Source: an uncultured Clostridia bacterium (GTDB lineage: Bacteria > Bacillota > Clostridia > Christensenellales > CAG-314). Taken from it: 64,000 bases of DNA. The translations under genes and the position numbers were made by a program. Shown here one piece after another: positions 49,601 through 57,860 of this stretch. The stretch covers positions 1 to 64,000 of the forward strand of contig CANQYT010000002.1 in assembly GCA_947628135.1 (NCBI GenBank). The letters are read 5' to 3'. The notes under the pieces were generated by a model, which saw only the letters and a program-made list of their open reading frames with translations, had not been told where the DNA came from and did no database searches. The stretch's first letter is position 1, and the number at the start of each line of letters is the position of its first letter.

Positions 49601-49790
49601 GACGGATCACATAAACGTAGGTTACGAGGCGAGCGGACGGCTTGCCGAAGTGTTTGCAAACAACGCTTCGGAAATCGCCGCGGGCTGCCTTGCGGACAGC
49701 GTTCTGCCCGCCGCAAGCGGAACTTTTTCCAAACAATGGGAAGTAAACGGCGAAAACTTCGTGCTGCATCTCAGCAAAGCGACGAAGTGA
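46662..49790 (+). CDS. ileS: Isoleucyl-tRNA synthetase
   Basis: This 1042-residue class I synthetase charges tRNA-Ile. The HIGH-type motif is PHIGH within PPTANGKPHIGHVLT, and the KMSKS loop is KMSKHKGN near residue 590. The editing domain sits between (for example TTTPWTLPSNVAL) and a zinc-finger-like part is implied by CNKCGK. The C-terminal anticodon-binding part includes NWYVRRCRERYWG. The ATG at 46662 (AAAGGAGATATAT upstream) is chosen; the track start is inside the T-box. Length and motifs fit the eukaryote-like IleS2 group. It is regulated by the T-box. Confidence 0.96.
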   Translation: MSKYVKVDSSLNFVDREKQILEFWKDNKIFEQTAAKGDVSFTFYDGPPTANGKPHIGHVLTRSIKDLIPRYKVMKGYNVLRKAGWDTHGLPVELEVEKQLGIDGKKQIEEYGIEPFVAKCKESVWKYKNEWEQLSERVAYWADMEHPYVTYDNDYIESEWWALKTIYDKGLLYKGFKIVPYCPRCGTALSSHEVAQGYKDVKEKSAVARFELADSPNTFFLAWTTTPWTLPSNVALCMNADFDYVTVEKDGARYILAKELLSKHFEEGTYTVVDCHKGSFYERVHYKPLFNYADVNEDCYYVTNDGYVTLTDGTGIVHIAPAFGEDDANVGRRYNLPLVQLVGEDGKFKEGCGELTGVFCKQADKLILKDLKQRGLLQAELMFEHSYPHCWRCDTPLIYYARKSWFIKTTAVKDKLLRANASVNWIPPTIGSGRMGNFLENVIDWGISRDRYWGTPLPVWICNKCGKVHVIGSRRELAEKCGCSENIELHRPFIDGCKWKCDCGGEFVRTPEVIDCWFDSGSMPYAQFHYPFENKQLFERNFPADFISEAVDQTRGWFYVLLAVNTLLFDKAPFKNCIVLGLVGDEHGVKMSKHKGNVVDPWDSFNKQGADAVRWYFYTSSSPWLPSRYYDEAVSETQRKFLGTLWNTYAFYVLYADIDDFDPSKYSLDKCKLTLMDKWILSEVNQLVQTVDMGLEKYEITESARAIERFTDMLSNWYVRRCRERYWGSEWTADKQAAYMTLYTVLDTLVKTAAPFVPFITESIYLNITANCFAAAPKSVHLCDFPKADAKRIDKRLNKMMEKVLDIVVLGRSARNAANVKNRQPLAKMYVVTKDKLNGEMSEIIKNELNVKELAQIDSADGFADYEIKPQLKTLGPKYGKLLNKIRTALANLGAKAAEVVENVKNGGKHVFDLDGDKVEVTESDLLVSSKNKEGYSVVSDRGDTVALDVTLTDELEEEGAVREIVSKIQTMRKECDFVVTDHINVGYEASGRLAEVFANNASEIAAGCLADSVLPAASGTFSKQWEVNGENFVLHLSKATK

Positions 49791-49881
49791 TTCGTTGCGT
49801 TCGGCAGGCTGGGAGTTATGCGCCTTTGCCGCGCGGTAAAGCGCGGTTTGCATTGTAATACGGCTCACAATGGACGGAATT

Positions 49882-50754
49882 ATGAAAATCAACACCGAAT
49901 GGAAAGACTATCGTATAATCGCCACGGGCGACGGCGAAAAGTTGGAACGTTGGAAAGACGTCGTGCTGTTGCGCCCCGATCCGCAGGTGATATGGCGCGC
50001 GGCAAGACCGTTGAGGGATATTTGCAGACCCGCCGCGCGTTACGTTCGTTCGCAAAGCGGCGGCGGACATTGGGAATACAATTCGCCCCTGCCCGACAGT
50101 TGGGTGGTGAGTTGGCGCGATCTGCGTTTCAACGTGCGTCCGATGAACTTCAAACATACGGGACTTTTCCCCGAGCAGGCGGCAAATTGGGCAACGGCGA
50201 TAGACCTCATAAAAAGCGCCGCCCGTCCCATATCGGTACTCAATCTCTTCGCCTACACGGGCGGAGCGACGGTTGCGTGTCTGTCGGCGGGGGCAAGCGT
50301 TTGTCACGTGGACGCCGCGAAAAATATGGTGGAAACGGCAAAAGAAAACGTCGCGCTGTCGGGGCTAAGCGACAGACCCGTCCGCTACATCGTGGACGAT
50401 TGCCGCAAGTTCGTCGTACGGGAAATACGCCGCGGCAACCGTTACGACGCGATAGTGCTCGATCCGCCCAGTTTCGGACGAGGCGCAAACGGCGAAGAAT
50501 GGAAGTTGGAAAGGGACGTATACGATTTTCTCACTATGTGCCGCTCGGTGCTGTCGGATGAGCCTCTTTTCGTGTTGCTCAACAGTTACACGACGGGTTT
50601 ACAGCCCGCGGTGCTGTCGAATTTGTTGAAACTTACAATGCCCGACAACGGCAGCGTGACCTCTTACGAGGTGTGCTTGCCCACCGACGAGGGAACGGTG
50701 CTTCCCTGCGGCGCAAGCGGACTGTGGACGGGCAAAGGAGTACGGTATGAGTAG
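49882..50754 (+). CDS. Class I SAM-dependent methyltransferase (RlmK/RlmI-like)
   Basis: This 290-residue methyltransferase has the SAM-binding motif VLNLFAYTGGATVACLSAG near residues 119-137, followed by the acidic loop HVDAAKNMVETAKEN and the motif IV IVLDPPSFGRG. These resemble the Methyltrans_SAM (RlmK C-terminal-like) family that methylates rRNA guanine or cytosine. It lacks a PUA domain. I prefer the ATG at 49882 (GACGGA upstream) to the one at 49870. Its stop overlaps the RluA gene by 8 bp, so the two are coupled. Confidence 0.82.
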   Translation: MKINTEWKDYRIIATGDGEKLERWKDVVLLRPDPQVIWRAARPLRDICRPAARYVRSQSGGGHWEYNSPLPDSWVVSWRDLRFNVRPMNFKHTGLFPEQAANWATAIDLIKSAARPISVLNLFAYTGGATVACLSAGASVCHVDAAKNMVETAKENVALSGLSDRPVRYIVDDCRKFVVREIRRGNRYDAIVLDPPSFGRGANGEEWKLERDVYDFLTMCRSVLSDEPLFVLLNSYTTGLQPAVLSNLLKLTMPDNGSVTSYEVCLPTDEGTVLPCGASGLWTGKGVRYE

Positions 50755-51532
50755 AAATTTCACAATGGACGACGTTACGATATTGCACGAGGACAACAGC
50801 GTTCTGGTGGTAGTCAAACCGCAGAATATTCCCTCGCAAGCGGACAAAAGCGGCGATTTGGACTTGCTGACCCTGCTTAAAAATTACGTCAAGGAAAAAT
50901 ACGCCAAGCCGGGCAACGCCTATTTGGGATTGGTGCACAGGCTTGACCGTCCGACGGGCGGCGTGATGGTGTTTGCGAAAAACAGCAAAGCGGCGGAGCG
51001 GCTTTCCGCGCAGATAGTAAACGGCGATATGACCAAGCAGTATCTCACCGCCGTGGTTGGAACGCCCCGCGAACGAAAAGGCACGCTTGTAAACTATCTC
51101 AAAAAGAACGCGCTTACCAACAACGTATACGTTGCGACGTTTGGCGACCACGGCGCAAAGCGCGCCGAACTCGATTACGAAGTGTTGGAGACGCGCAACG
51201 GGTTGAGTCTCGTCAGAGTTAAGTTGGGCACGGGGCGCAGTCATCAGATACGCGTTCAGTTTTCCGCAATATCCTGTCCCGTGTTCGGCGACGTGCGTTA
51301 CGGCGGCGACGTCACAAAGGGCTGCAATCTCGCTTTGTGGGCGTACAGGTTGGAATTTGACCACCCCGTGTCGCGAGAACGTATGGTTTTTGTCGCCTAT
51401 CCGCCGCAAATCGAGCCGTGGGGACGTTTCGACGTGAGTAAATACGTCGAAAACTTCACCGACAGCGAGGACGGCGAAGAGGACGGCGTGCCTCTCTACG
51501 TCAACCCCTCAACGGACGACAGCGACGACTGA
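50747..51532 (+). CDS. RluA family pseudouridine synthase
   Basis: This 261-residue pseudouridine synthase acts on rRNA or tRNA. The catalytic aspartate lies in HRLDRPTGG near residues 64-72. Other family parts are VVKPQNIPSQ, the mid-domain GRSHQIRVQFSA, and a KQYLTAV strand. There is no S4 domain. An acidic tail (EDGEEDG and DSDD) is added at the C-terminus. It is translationally coupled to the methyltransferase upstream. Confidence 0.9.
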   Translation: MSRNFTMDDVTILHEDNSVLVVVKPQNIPSQADKSGDLDLLTLLKNYVKEKYAKPGNAYLGLVHRLDRPTGGVMVFAKNSKAAERLSAQIVNGDMTKQYLTAVVGTPRERKGTLVNYLKKNALTNNVYVATFGDHGAKRAELDYEVLETRNGLSLVRVKLGTGRSHQIRVQFSAISCPVFGDVRYGGDVTKGCNLALWAYRLEFDHPVSRERMVFVAYPPQIEPWGRFDVSKYVENFTDSEDGEEDGVPLYVNPSTDDSDD

Positions 51533-51534
51533 TA

Positions 51535-52044
51535 TCACAGCAATTTCGTTACGCCGAGCAACGCAAGCACTATCGCGGAAAACACGTTTGTGCGTTGCAG
51601 ATACACTTTTTTGGCAAGGATCTGTCCCAACGCCACCGCGAGGTAGTGCGTCGCCGCAAAAACAATGGGAGTTATCCATTGCAAACCCTGTCCCGCAAAG
51701 GAAAAATTGGCTATCGCCGCGTCCATACCTACCGCAACGCCTATCGTGAGGCTTTCAAGCAGCGTCACCTCGGAAAGCACGAAGTGCGATTCCTCTTTGC
51801 GCAGCAGCGCCGTCAACGCCAGCACAAACAACAGCGCCGCGCCGAAGTAATCTGTCGCGCGTTGGGCGTATTTGCTCAGCAACGTCCCCACAAAGGAGGA
51901 CGCAATGCACATAAGCAACGTTATCAGGGCGACTGCCGACGGCAGTACGGTGTTCGGTCTTTTGTTGAGAGACATCGAAAAACCCGCCAAAAAACTATCC
52001 AACGACACAACTATCGCAGTAAGCGCAACCGTCGCGATCTTCAC
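51535..52044 (-). CDS. MntP/YtaF-like manganese efflux-type membrane protein
   Basis: This 169-residue six-helix protein has two related halves beginning VVSLDSFLAGFSMSL and IGVAVGMDAAIANFSF. The intramembrane aspartates in LDSF and MDAA are hallmarks of the MntP/YtaF (DUF204) fold. MntP exports Mn2+; YtaF is a sporulation-annotated relative. Translation starts with GTG at 52044 behind AAAGGAGA. In this genome it may be a second Mn2+ exporter beside the riboswitch-controlled ATPase, but no riboswitch lies upstream here. Confidence 0.8.
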   Translation of the reverse strand: MKIATVALTAIVVSLDSFLAGFSMSLNKRPNTVLPSAVALITLLMCIASSFVGTLLSKYAQRATDYFGAALLFVLALTALLRKEESHFVLSEVTLLESLTIGVAVGMDAAIANFSFAGQGLQWITPIVFAATHYLAVALGQILAKKVYLQRTNVFSAIVLALLGVTKLL

Positions 52045-52095
52045 AAGCGTCTCCTTTACGTTCTCTTGCAGTGTGGCGGAGCGGAAAGCCCCGCT

Positions 52096-52124
52096 TTTGT
52101 ATTGTATGTCGCGTTTTTTTACAA
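52096..52124 (-). promoter_or_regulatory. Possible SigA promoter of the MntP/YtaF-like gene
   Basis: On the minus strand TTGTAA and TACAAA are separated by 17 bp, about 52 bp upstream of the GTG start. Confidence 0.4.
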
Positions 52125-52173
52125 TGTTTCGGCTGTCCGCGAACCAAATATTTTGTTTTGTATTTATAAGTAG

Positions 52174-52202
52174 TTGACAATCAAAGCAAATAAATGTAAA
52201 AT
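52174..52202 (+). promoter_or_regulatory. SigA promoter of the surface protein gene
   Basis: A perfect TTGACA and TAAAAT are separated by 17 bp. Confidence 0.75.
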
Positions 52203-52299
52203 ATCCCTATATGCGGTGTAATGTCGCAGCTTTCGGTATGCCCCGACGGCAAGCGATCCGCTTACGAAATGTTGGGCGTCTACGCCCTTCGGAGGAACA
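52203..52299 (+). promoter_or_regulatory. Structured 5' leader of the surface protein gene
   Basis: The roughly 90-nt untranslated leader contains GGGCGTCTACGCCC, a tight hairpin ending 5 nt before the GGAGG ribosome binding site, and other short pairings. No known riboswitch is recognised. It may tune translation. Confidence 0.35.
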
Positions 52300-53892
52300 A
52301 TGAAAAGAATTTTTTGTGTTTTGATAGCTTTGGTACTGACCGTCGGTATGTTTGCGGTTACCGCAACGGCGGCTGCCGAAGACTTGGAAACGGGATCGGA
52401 GTCCGAACGCGTCGTTACGTTTCACTTTGACAAATTCAAAGAGTATGTTCTCGACCCCACCCACCCCTATTACGTTGAAATGAACACCAAGTTTATGTTG
52501 GAAAACAAGTGGTGGGAAGACAGCGCCAAGGTCCACGAGATTTTCGAGGGTATAAATTACAGAGTTCAACCCGCCGAAAGTGAGGATCTGCCCGACGAAG
52601 AAGCGGACGACCCCGACGCGCACACCGTAACTTATGCGGAGTACGATTCGGAAAAGACGGCAACGCCTACGCCGCAAGCGGCAAAGCACCTTGAAACAAA
52701 GCATTTTGCTCTGCCCTCCGCGCCCATTGCCAAGACGAGCGAACCCGCCGAGGGTGAGGAAACGGGTACTCCCGTAGTCTATTTCGCAGGTTGGGAAATC
52801 ACCGCCGATAACGGCGACGATCTGCCCGTTTGGCTGCAAGGTACGTTTGCTCCGGGCGCAAATATTGCAATGCCCGCTTTCGACATCACCGTAACGGGCG
52901 TTTGGAAGGACACCGAGGAAGAAGCCGAAAGCGCAGTCCTGCCCGACGACGTCATCTATATGCTGTACGTCAATCCGAGCGGCGTTCCCAATGCCGATAT
53001 GAAAGATTGGCTTCGTTGCAAGGTAACAAGCAACTTCAACCTTTCCGCCGAGGGCGAATGGAATTTCCGTTTTGCCGTGGTGGACGGTGCGAAAGAATCT
53101 CAATCCAACTACACCTTCAATTTCGACGACGTGCTGACCACAACTTACGCCGAAGTGGAAAAACTGCTTGAAGAAGCCGACGCCGAGGGCAGAACGGTAT
53201 CCGACGAAGACGCAATGGCAGTCAACGGCACTATCATTTACTATGTTGAGGACACCACCCCGCCCAAAGTCAAGTTGAGCGACGCTCAGGAAAACAAAGT
53301 CGTCGACGGTTTGACGGTAGGCACGGCATACACCGTTTCGACGTCGCTCACCATCACCGACTGTTCCTCCTACACGGTAACTTACATCGTCTACAAAAAG
53401 GTCGCCGACAACACGGAAGGCGCGGTGGACGGCTGGCTGCAAATTTACGACAGCAAAACGCGCGAAGTGACGGAAGGCTACGAGAACAACATCACGACCG
53501 GCGGAGTCATCACTCCCCTTGCAGAGGACGTCACGGGCGAAGCGGTGTACAAGATCTACTACACGGTGGTGGACAACGTTTCGGGAAAAGTGGCTGTGGA
53601 AGACGCTCCCGAGGGAACGGAATCTACCGAAGAATACCACCCCACAATGCTTTTGAAGGTCAACCCCGACCCCACAGCGCCGCAAGGACCTACCGGTGTG
53701 CAGATCTGGCAGATAATTCTCTACGTGATCGCGGGACTTTCCGCTGTGGCTATCGTTGTGTTGCTTTGCATCAAACCCAAACAAACGGTTTCCGACGCGC
53801 GTTACAATGCAAGCGCCGAAACTGCAAGCGAACAGCCTGCCGCAGAAGAGGAGACCTCTTCCGACGAGGATAATACCGAAAACAAGGAATAA
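52300..53892 (+). CDS. Secreted cell-surface protein with C-terminal membrane anchor
   Basis: This 530-residue protein has a signal peptide (LIALVLTVGMFAVTATAAA) and a C-terminal membrane helix near residues 467-493 (IWQIILYVIAGLSAVAIVVLL), followed by a cytoplasmic tail rich in Glu/Ala/Thr (AEEETSSDEDNTENKE). The extracellular part is acidic and beta-rich, with Ig-like features (DTTPPKVKLSDAQ). It looks like a type I surface protein of unknown function. A GGAGGAAC ribosome binding site lies before the ATG. It is followed by a strong terminator. Confidence 0.8.
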   Translation: MKRIFCVLIALVLTVGMFAVTATAAAEDLETGSESERVVTFHFDKFKEYVLDPTHPYYVEMNTKFMLENKWWEDSAKVHEIFEGINYRVQPAESEDLPDEEADDPDAHTVTYAEYDSEKTATPTPQAAKHLETKHFALPSAPIAKTSEPAEGEETGTPVVYFAGWEITADNGDDLPVWLQGTFAPGANIAMPAFDITVTGVWKDTEEEAESAVLPDDVIYMLYVNPSGVPNADMKDWLRCKVTSNFNLSAEGEWNFRFAVVDGAKESQSNYTFNFDDVLTTTYAEVEKLLEEADAEGRTVSDEDAMAVNGTIIYYVEDTTPPKVKLSDAQENKVVDGLTVGTAYTVSTSLTITDCSSYTVTYIVYKKVADNTEGAVDGWLQIYDSKTREVTEGYENNITTGGVITPLAEDVTGEAVYKIYYTVVDNVSGKVAVEDAPEGTESTEEYHPTMLLKVNPDPTAPQGPTGVQIWQIILYVIAGLSAVAIVVLLCIKPKQTVSDARYNASAETASEQPAAEEETSSDEDNTENKE

Positions 53893-53912
53893 GATCAACC
53901 AAGTAAAAAAGT

Positions 53913-53940
53913 GCGCCGAGCGTAACGCTCGGCGCTTTTT
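53913..53940 (+). terminator. Terminator between the surface protein and NagA-like genes
   Basis: GCGCCGAGCG pairs with CGCTCGGCGC around TAA and is followed by TTTTT on the plus strand. Confidence 0.9.
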
Positions 53941-53961
53941 GTTGCGAAAAATCGTTGATTT

Positions 53962-54933
53962 TCAGCCGAAGATAATGAAGTCGGCGTGTTTGTTTACCTC
54001 TATTGTGCCTATCAGACTGTCCAGCCCAACGAGACGGGCGGGGTTTACCGTCCACAGTTTGATTGCCTCGTACAGCGGAAGTTTACAACTTGTCACGGTG
54101 TTTGCCAAGCCTTGATATGCGTCGGCGGAGTCCATCGTCACGCCTACCACTTTGTTTATCCCCTTTGTCTTGACAAGCAGCCGCAAAGCGTCGTTGCTTA
54201 CCCGTTTGTCGAACGTTGTCATCGCGTAGCAGTCGCCGAGCAGTGCGCAACCTGTCAGACCGACGTCCGCCGCGGTCAGTTGCGACATTTCCTTTCCCCA
54301 ATCGGTTACCGCTTTTGCTCCCGCGGCAAAGGCTTTCGCCGCCGTTTCGCCGTCCGCGTCGCTTCGTCCCAAAGCCACCATTACGCGGCTGTCGGCAAGT
54401 TCCGACACGAATGCCGTCCCGTCGGCAAGTTCGGGGGCTACCGTTACCAAACGTATTTTCCCCTCCGCCGCCTTTTGCAGCCGCAAAAACGTTTCCATAG
54501 AGGGTTTGCAAACATATTTTTCCTCGCCCTTGCAGTGCTGCGGGGAAACAAACGGTCCGTCGAGGTGGATACCCTTGATTTCGGGGTATTCCTTGGATAG
54601 TTCGGCGATGACGGCAAGTTGTTTGCACAGCCGTTCCTCACTGTCCGTTTTCAGCGTGGGAAACACCGTCCCCACTCCGTGAGCCACGTAGTATTCCATT
54701 ATCTTTTTGATACCGTCGGCGTCCGCGGTGTTGAAGTCGCAGCCGTTTGCGCCGTAACTGCACAGATCTACAAGCGCAGGCAAGAGAAACCGATTTGTGC
54801 AATCTATTACTTCGGTTTGTTCGTCTGCGATTATTTCGGGGGCGATTTCTATTATTCTGCCGTGATTTGCGGCGATGTCCGTTTTTACGAGTCTGTCGCC
54901 GATGAGGGCTCTGCCGTTTTTGTAAAGTATCAT
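53962..54933 (-). CDS. NagA-family amidohydrolase lacking metal-binding histidines (probable pseudoenzyme)
   Basis: This 323-residue protein follows the plan of N-acetylglucosamine-6-phosphate deacetylase, including GIHLDGPFVSPQH, GTVFPTLKTD and a C-terminal KLWTVNPARLVGLD with a last-domain NKHADFIIFG. The expected metal-binding segment DIHxHG is DLCSYGANG, the expected catalytic-site LEGPF has become LDGPF, and the later HLFNAM-type histidine motif reads TDWGKEM. It is also about 60 residues short. Canonical deacetylase chemistry is therefore unlikely. It is cotranscribed downstream of the RlmI-like gene (9-bp gap). Confidence 0.8.
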   Translation of the reverse strand: MILYKNGRALIGDRLVKTDIAANHGRIIEIAPEIIADEQTEVIDCTNRFLLPALVDLCSYGANGCDFNTADADGIKKIMEYYVAHGVGTVFPTLKTDSEERLCKQLAVIAELSKEYPEIKGIHLDGPFVSPQHCKGEEKYVCKPSMETFLRLQKAAEGKIRLVTVAPELADGTAFVSELADSRVMVALGRSDADGETAAKAFAAGAKAVTDWGKEMSQLTAADVGLTGCALLGDCYAMTTFDKRVSNDALRLLVKTKGINKVVGVTMDSADAYQGLANTVTSCKLPLYEAIKLWTVNPARLVGLDSLIGTIEVNKHADFIIFG

Positions 54934-54942
54934 TTTTCTCTC

Positions 54943-56106
54943 CTATTCTATCCTCAGTACGTAGCATTTGAGGTAGTGCGTTTCTTCTGCGTTAAGCAGA
55001 GTGGGGTGGTCGGGCGCTTGCGAACGTACTTCGAGGCATTGCGCCTTTTTTCCGCTGCGGCGAACGGCTGCGGCGAGCATCTTCTCAAACGCTTGCTGAG
55101 ACACGTGGTGCGAGCAACTGCACGTCATCAGGTATCCGCCGCTTTTTACCAGTTCAATCGCGGCGGCGTTCAGGTCGGTATACCCTCTCAGCGCGTCCTG
55201 CGTTTCGTTTGCCGATTTGGTAAAGGCGGGCGGGTCGAGAACGATGCAGTCGAAACGTCTGTTTTCCTTTTTGTACCGCCGCAGCAGTTCGAACACGTCC
55301 GCGCACACCGTTTCGACGTTGGTAAAGCCGTTGAGTTCGGCGTTTTTGCGCACGTTTTCCAATGCAAATTCCGACGCGTCTACGGCGGTCACTCTCGTCG
55401 CCTTTTCGGCGGCGTTCAGCGTAAATCCGCCGCTGTTGCAAAAGCAGTCCAGCACCTCTCCCGCGGCGTACCTGCGCAATGCCAGCCGATTTTCCTTTTG
55501 GTCGAGGAAGTATCCCGTTTTCTGTCCCTTGCGTAGACTTACGCACATTTTCAAGCCGTTTTCCGTCACGGTCACCCAATCGGGCACTTCGCCGTACAGC
55601 ACGCCCGTTTCTTCGGGCAAGCCCTCTTTTTGACGGACGGCGACGTCGCTGCGTTCGTAGATACCTTTGGGCGCAAATTCCTTTACAAGCGCCTCGGTAA
55701 CGGCTTTTTTGCGAAGATACATTCCCAAAGAAAGTATCTGCACCGACAAATAGTCGCCGTATTTGTCAACGACAAGCGCAGGCAAGCCGTCCGCTTCGGC
55801 AAATACCGCGCGGTAACAACTGTCGTAGCCCAACGACCGACGGTATGCGTTGGCGGCGGATATGCGCTCCGCTATCACTTGGTCGCAGTCCGTTCTGCCG
55901 TCGCGTATGAAGATACGCACGAGTATTTTGGACGCGTGATTGATGAAACCGCTTCCGACGTATTTGCCGTCGGCAGTGTACACCGAGGCTAGCGACCCGT
56001 TTTTGTCTTTGCCCACAATGCGCGCCGCTTCGTTGGCGTACACCCACGGGTGACCTTCCTCTATACGTCGTTCTTCGCCCTTTTTGAGATAAATTTCGTA
56101 TGGCAT
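54943..56106 (-). CDS. rlmI: RlmI-like 23S rRNA cytosine methyltransferase (PUA + SAM domains)
   Basis: This 387-residue protein begins with a PUA-like domain (LKKGEERRIEEGHPWVYANEA), followed by a central RNA-binding part and a class I SAM domain with VLDCFCNSGGFTLNAAE and CIVLDPPAFTKSANE. The motif SCSHHVSQQAFEKML is typical of RlmI/YccW m5C1962-type methyltransferases. The upstream 147 bp hold no clear promoter. It leads the transcript that includes the NagA-like gene. Confidence 0.85.
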   Translation of the reverse strand: MPYEIYLKKGEERRIEEGHPWVYANEAARIVGKDKNGSLASVYTADGKYVGSGFINHASKILVRIFIRDGRTDCDQVIAERISAANAYRRSLGYDSCYRAVFAEADGLPALVVDKYGDYLSVQILSLGMYLRKKAVTEALVKEFAPKGIYERSDVAVRQKEGLPEETGVLYGEVPDWVTVTENGLKMCVSLRKGQKTGYFLDQKENRLALRRYAAGEVLDCFCNSGGFTLNAAEKATRVTAVDASEFALENVRKNAELNGFTNVETVCADVFELLRRYKKENRRFDCIVLDPPAFTKSANETQDALRGYTDLNAAAIELVKSGGYLMTCSCSHHVSQQAFEKMLAAAVRRSGKKAQCLEVRSQAPDHPTLLNAEETHYLKCYVLRIE

Positions 56107-56216
56107 ATCGCAAGATTTCCTTTACGCAACCGAGGTCGCTATGCGCGGCGTTTGCCGAACAAGCGCGTTGCGTAAGCAATAATATTGTTTCGTCGAATTT
56201 ATTATATATTAACTTA

Positions 56217-56247
56217 AACAAAAAAGCAACCGCGTTTGCGATCGCTT
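56217..56247 (-). terminator. Terminator after the cysteine desulfurase gene
   Basis: On the minus strand AAGCGATCGC pairs (with G-T pairs) with GCGGTTGCTT around AAAC and is followed by TTTTTTG. Confidence 0.75.
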
Positions 56248-56252
56248 TTGAA

Positions 56253-57386
56253 TTACAGGCTTGACTTGGAAATAAGTTCCACGGCGTTGAGCAGAGAGTA
56301 ACATTCCTCTTTTTCCGTCACGCAACTTACGGAGGCGCGCACAACGCCCTGTTCCAACGTTCCGAGAAAGCGGTGCATCAACGGCGCGCATTGCAGACCG
56401 CCCCGCACGGATATGTCATACCTTTCGGACAAAATATCCGCTATTTCCGCGCTGTCGCGCTTGCCGACGTTGAAAGCCGCTATGCCGCTTCGGTTGGGCT
56501 GCGAGTAAACGGTTACGCCTTTTATTTTTTTGAGTCCGTCGAGAATCGTGCCCTGCATTTCCGCAATGACGTCGCGATTGTGTTTCCAATTGCTCAGCCA
56601 CCAATCCAGCCCGGCATTCATCGACAGTATCGCGGGGCAGGGCAACGTGCCGCTTTCCAGACAGTCGGGTATCGTGGACGGTTGGTAGTAGAGGTGACTT
56701 TCCGTTCCCGTCCCTCCAAAGGATATGGGGCGCGGAATTGCGCGTTTTGTAAATATAAGCGCGCCCGCACCCTGCATTGCGTGCAGTCCTTTGTGCGAAC
56801 CTATCGCCGCCATATCCACCCCGCATTTTTCCATATCGGTAGCAAGGTATCCCACGCTTTGGGCGCAGTCGGCAAGCAGTTTTACGTTTCTTCGCCGCGT
56901 GACCCGCCCTATCTCCGCAAGGTTTTGCGCCGTACCCGTCACGTTGCTCGCGTGAGAAACGCACACGAGATAGGTGTCTGGGCGGATAAGCCGTTCTATC
57001 TCCTCCGCGGTAACCGTTCCGCGCTCGTTGGGCTTTGCAAGAGACACTTCGACGTAGCCTTTCTTTTTGAGTTGCATAACGGGTCTCAATACGGAATTAT
57101 GCTCGGTTGCGGTGATTATTATATGTCCGCGTTGCGCCGTGCCAAGTATCGCGAGGTTGAGCGCGGCTGTGCACCCTCCCGTAAACGCCACGTGCAGTTC
57201 GCTGTCGTTGTTGAATACGAGGTGCAGTTTGCGTCGGGTTTCGTACAGTCGCTGTTGCAGTTCCAACGAAAGTTTGTTGCCGCTGCGGTTGGGGTTGAAC
57301 GGGTACTTCGTCAGACAGTCGTTTACCGCTTGGATAACTTCGGGCGGTTTGTAGTTTGTTGTTGCGGCATTGTCGAGATAAATCAT
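56253..57386 (-). CDS. Cysteine desulfurase (class V aminotransferase family)
   Basis: This 377-residue PLP enzyme removes sulfur (or selenium) from cysteine. The PLP lysine lies in GSHKGLHAMQG near residue 200, and a persulfide-site cysteine lies in RGGLQCAPLMH near residue 335. The N-terminus MIYLDNAATTNYKPPEV is typical. It resembles the SclA/CsdB-like desulfurases often found beside DUF3343 or YedF proteins. The DUF3343 gene lies divergently 99 bp away. Confidence 0.85.
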   Translation of the reverse strand: MIYLDNAATTNYKPPEVIQAVNDCLTKYPFNPNRSGNKLSLELQQRLYETRRKLHLVFNNDSELHVAFTGGCTAALNLAILGTAQRGHIIITATEHNSVLRPVMQLKKKGYVEVSLAKPNERGTVTAEEIERLIRPDTYLVCVSHASNVTGTAQNLAEIGRVTRRRNVKLLADCAQSVGYLATDMEKCGVDMAAIGSHKGLHAMQGAGALIFTKRAIPRPISFGGTGTESHLYYQPSTIPDCLESGTLPCPAILSMNAGLDWWLSNWKHNRDVIAEMQGTILDGLKKIKGVTVYSQPNRSGIAAFNVGKRDSAEIADILSERYDISVRGGLQCAPLMHRFLGTLEQGVVRASVSCVTEKEECYSLLNAVELISKSSL

Positions 57387-57484
57387 TTACGTCACACTTT
57401 TTCGCAATAAAGTCAGTAATATATTTTATGGGAAACTTTTTGCCGTATGCCACAGTATGCGCCGTTACATAAGGAGGAAACTGT

Positions 57485-57736
57485 ATGGAATATGTTTTGG
57501 CGGTCTACCGTTCGCGCAACGTGGCGATCAAAGCGTACAACTATCTTGCGTCACGCGGAGCAACGTGCGCGCTTGTATCCACGCCGCGGGCGGCAAACGT
57601 CGGGTGCGGACTGTCGGTAAAACTTTCGAGGGGCGATTTCGAGCGCGAACGCAGCGTACTTGCCGACGGCGAAAGTTTCGTCGGATTTTATCTTTTCAAA
57701 AGCACCTACCGCGGCGGTACGCTCACCCGTATGTGA
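57485..57736 (+). CDS. DUF3343 protein (putative sulfur/selenium carrier-like)
   Basis: This 83-residue protein of the DUF3343 family shows YVLAVYRSRNVAIKAYNYLASRG and the single conserved cysteine in ANVGCGLSVKL. These small proteins frequently sit beside cysteine desulfurases and selenium-related genes, suggesting a persulfide carrier role. The divergent desulfurase here fits that. TAAGGAGGAAA precedes the ATG. No substrate is established. Confidence 0.8.
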   Translation: MEYVLAVYRSRNVAIKAYNYLASRGATCALVSTPRAANVGCGLSVKLSRGDFERERSVLADGESFVGFYLFKSTYRGGTLTRM

Positions 57737-57751
57737 ATGAGGCGCAAACTG

Positions 57752-57780
57752 TTGAAAAATTGCGGCGTTTGGGGTATAAT
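57752..57780 (+). promoter_or_regulatory. SigA promoter of the nth-obgE operon
   Basis: TTGAAA and a perfect TATAAT are separated by 17 bp, about 80 bp upstream of nth. Confidence 0.7.
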
Positions 57781-57860
57781 GTGATTGGTGAAATTTGCAC
57801 GTATGCAAGTCGCCGCACTTATACCCCTTTCCCAACGCAAAGGGGCGGAGGACAAAACCG

